Origin: Thermoprotei archaeon
GTDB lineage: Archaea > Thermoproteota > Thermoprotei_A > Sulfolobales > Ignisphaeraceae
Reading direction: 5' to 3'
Assembly (NCBI GenBank): GCA_003661905.1
Contig: QMXA01000109.1
Span: 1 to 5,075, forward strand
Length of the DNA stretch: 5,075 nt
In this document: positions 4,832 to 5,075 of the stretch, one piece after another
Numbering within the stretch: position 1 is the stretch's first letter
Layout of the letters: each line of letters starts with the position of its first letter
Program-made: the position numbers and the translations under genes
Notes under the pieces: model-generated
What the model was told of the DNA's origin: nothing
Databases searched by the model: none
Seen by the model: only the letters and a program-made list of their open reading frames with translations

Positions 4832-5075
4832 ACATTATCAACCTAGCACCTGATGTTAGCTCCATTTCAAGTTTGCAAGGTACATCAGGTCCGAAGTATA
4901 TAGCTACAGTATCAGCTAATCTAGAAATCTTTGCTGCCTCTTCAAAATACTCCAGAGTATAACTAGCTTCTAAAGATTCTGAAGAAGGTGAGTAATCTAT
5001 TAATGTACCAGCTAGAGTGCTAAAGACTATTTCCGCCTCTCCTAAATCTGATATACCTATCATTTTAAATGATTC
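4809..5075 (-). CDS. pcn: PCNA sliding clamp, C-terminal 88 residues (gene cut by the right edge)
   Basis: Ring-forming clamp that tethers polymerase, ligase, FEN1 and others to DNA. Only the last 88 residues are in the window; the frame stays open to position 5075, so an in-frame ATG at 5063 is an internal methionine, not the start. Family marks of the second clamp domain are clear: GEAEIVFS, 'ASYTLEYFEEAAKIS' matching the PCNA 'A.YSLEYL.dm.k' helix, 'DTVAIYFGPDVPCKLEMEL' matching 'd.V.i.fg.d.PlkL.f', and the near-terminal MYVAPRAE matching 'YLLAPRIE'. Many crenarchaea have several PCNA paralogs forming heterotrimers; which one this is cannot be told from the fragment. It is the first visible gene of the leftward run and overlaps priS by 23 bp. 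Confidence 0.93.
   Translation of the reverse strand, partial: ESFKMIGISDLGEAEIVFSTLAGTLIDYSPSSESLEASYTLEYFEEAAKISRLADTVAIYFGPDVPCKLEMELTSGARLIMYVAPRAE

Noticed and set aside
5061..5063. ATG at 5063 as the start of a short 84-residue gene
   Set aside because: The frame remains open to the window edge and the protein is the C-terminal part of PCNA, so this methionine is internal.

Overview
The window looks like a stretch of a hyperthermophilic crenarchaeal chromosome, most likely Desulfurococcales-like. The base composition is AT-rich, AGA/AGG arginine and ATA isoleucine codons are frequent, starts include TTG and GTG, Shine-Dalgarno sites are GGTGA/GAGGT, and the genes are archaeal-specific (CDP-archaeol synthase, aIF2-alpha, S27e, L44e, Nop10, archaeal primase and PCNA). 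The exact genus cannot be named from the sequence alone. Genes are packed edge to edge. The only real gaps are 42, 30 and 12 bases long, and no gene-free stretch exceeds 50 bases.

Left part (1-1582). A gene cut by the left edge reads leftward. It encodes a protein with a winged-helix-like N-terminus and the start of what looks like a PD-(D/E)XK (restriction-endonuclease-fold) nuclease domain. Divergent from it, across 42 bp, a rightward pair overlaps end to start: a RecA-superfamily ATPase consisting of a bare RadA-like core (RadA/RadB paralog type), then CarS, the membrane enzyme that makes CDP-archaeol for archaeal lipids.

Right part (5075-1563, all leftward). This is one compact run: PCNA sliding clamp (C-terminal part, cut by the right edge), PriS (catalytic primase subunit), a small GINS-like protein (probable Gins15/Gins51), ribosomal proteins L44e and S27e, initiation factor aIF2-alpha, and Nop10 of the H/ACA pseudouridylation RNP. 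This is the known archaeal neighbourhood that joins replication-fork genes to translation genes. Overlaps of 23, 4 and 1 nt and gaps of 4-30 nt suggest co-transcription and translational coupling. The largest gap, between the replication half and the translation half, holds a perfect 8-bp-arm inverted repeat that abuts the L44e ribosome binding site.

The two runs converge and their last genes, carS and nop10, overlap tail to tail by 20 bp. The window is mostly conserved housekeeping. The points most worth a second look are the truncated nuclease beside the RadA paralog, the diverged GINS-like protein, and the hairpin at the replication/translation boundary. I see no tRNA, rRNA, CRISPR, insertion sequence or prophage signal.
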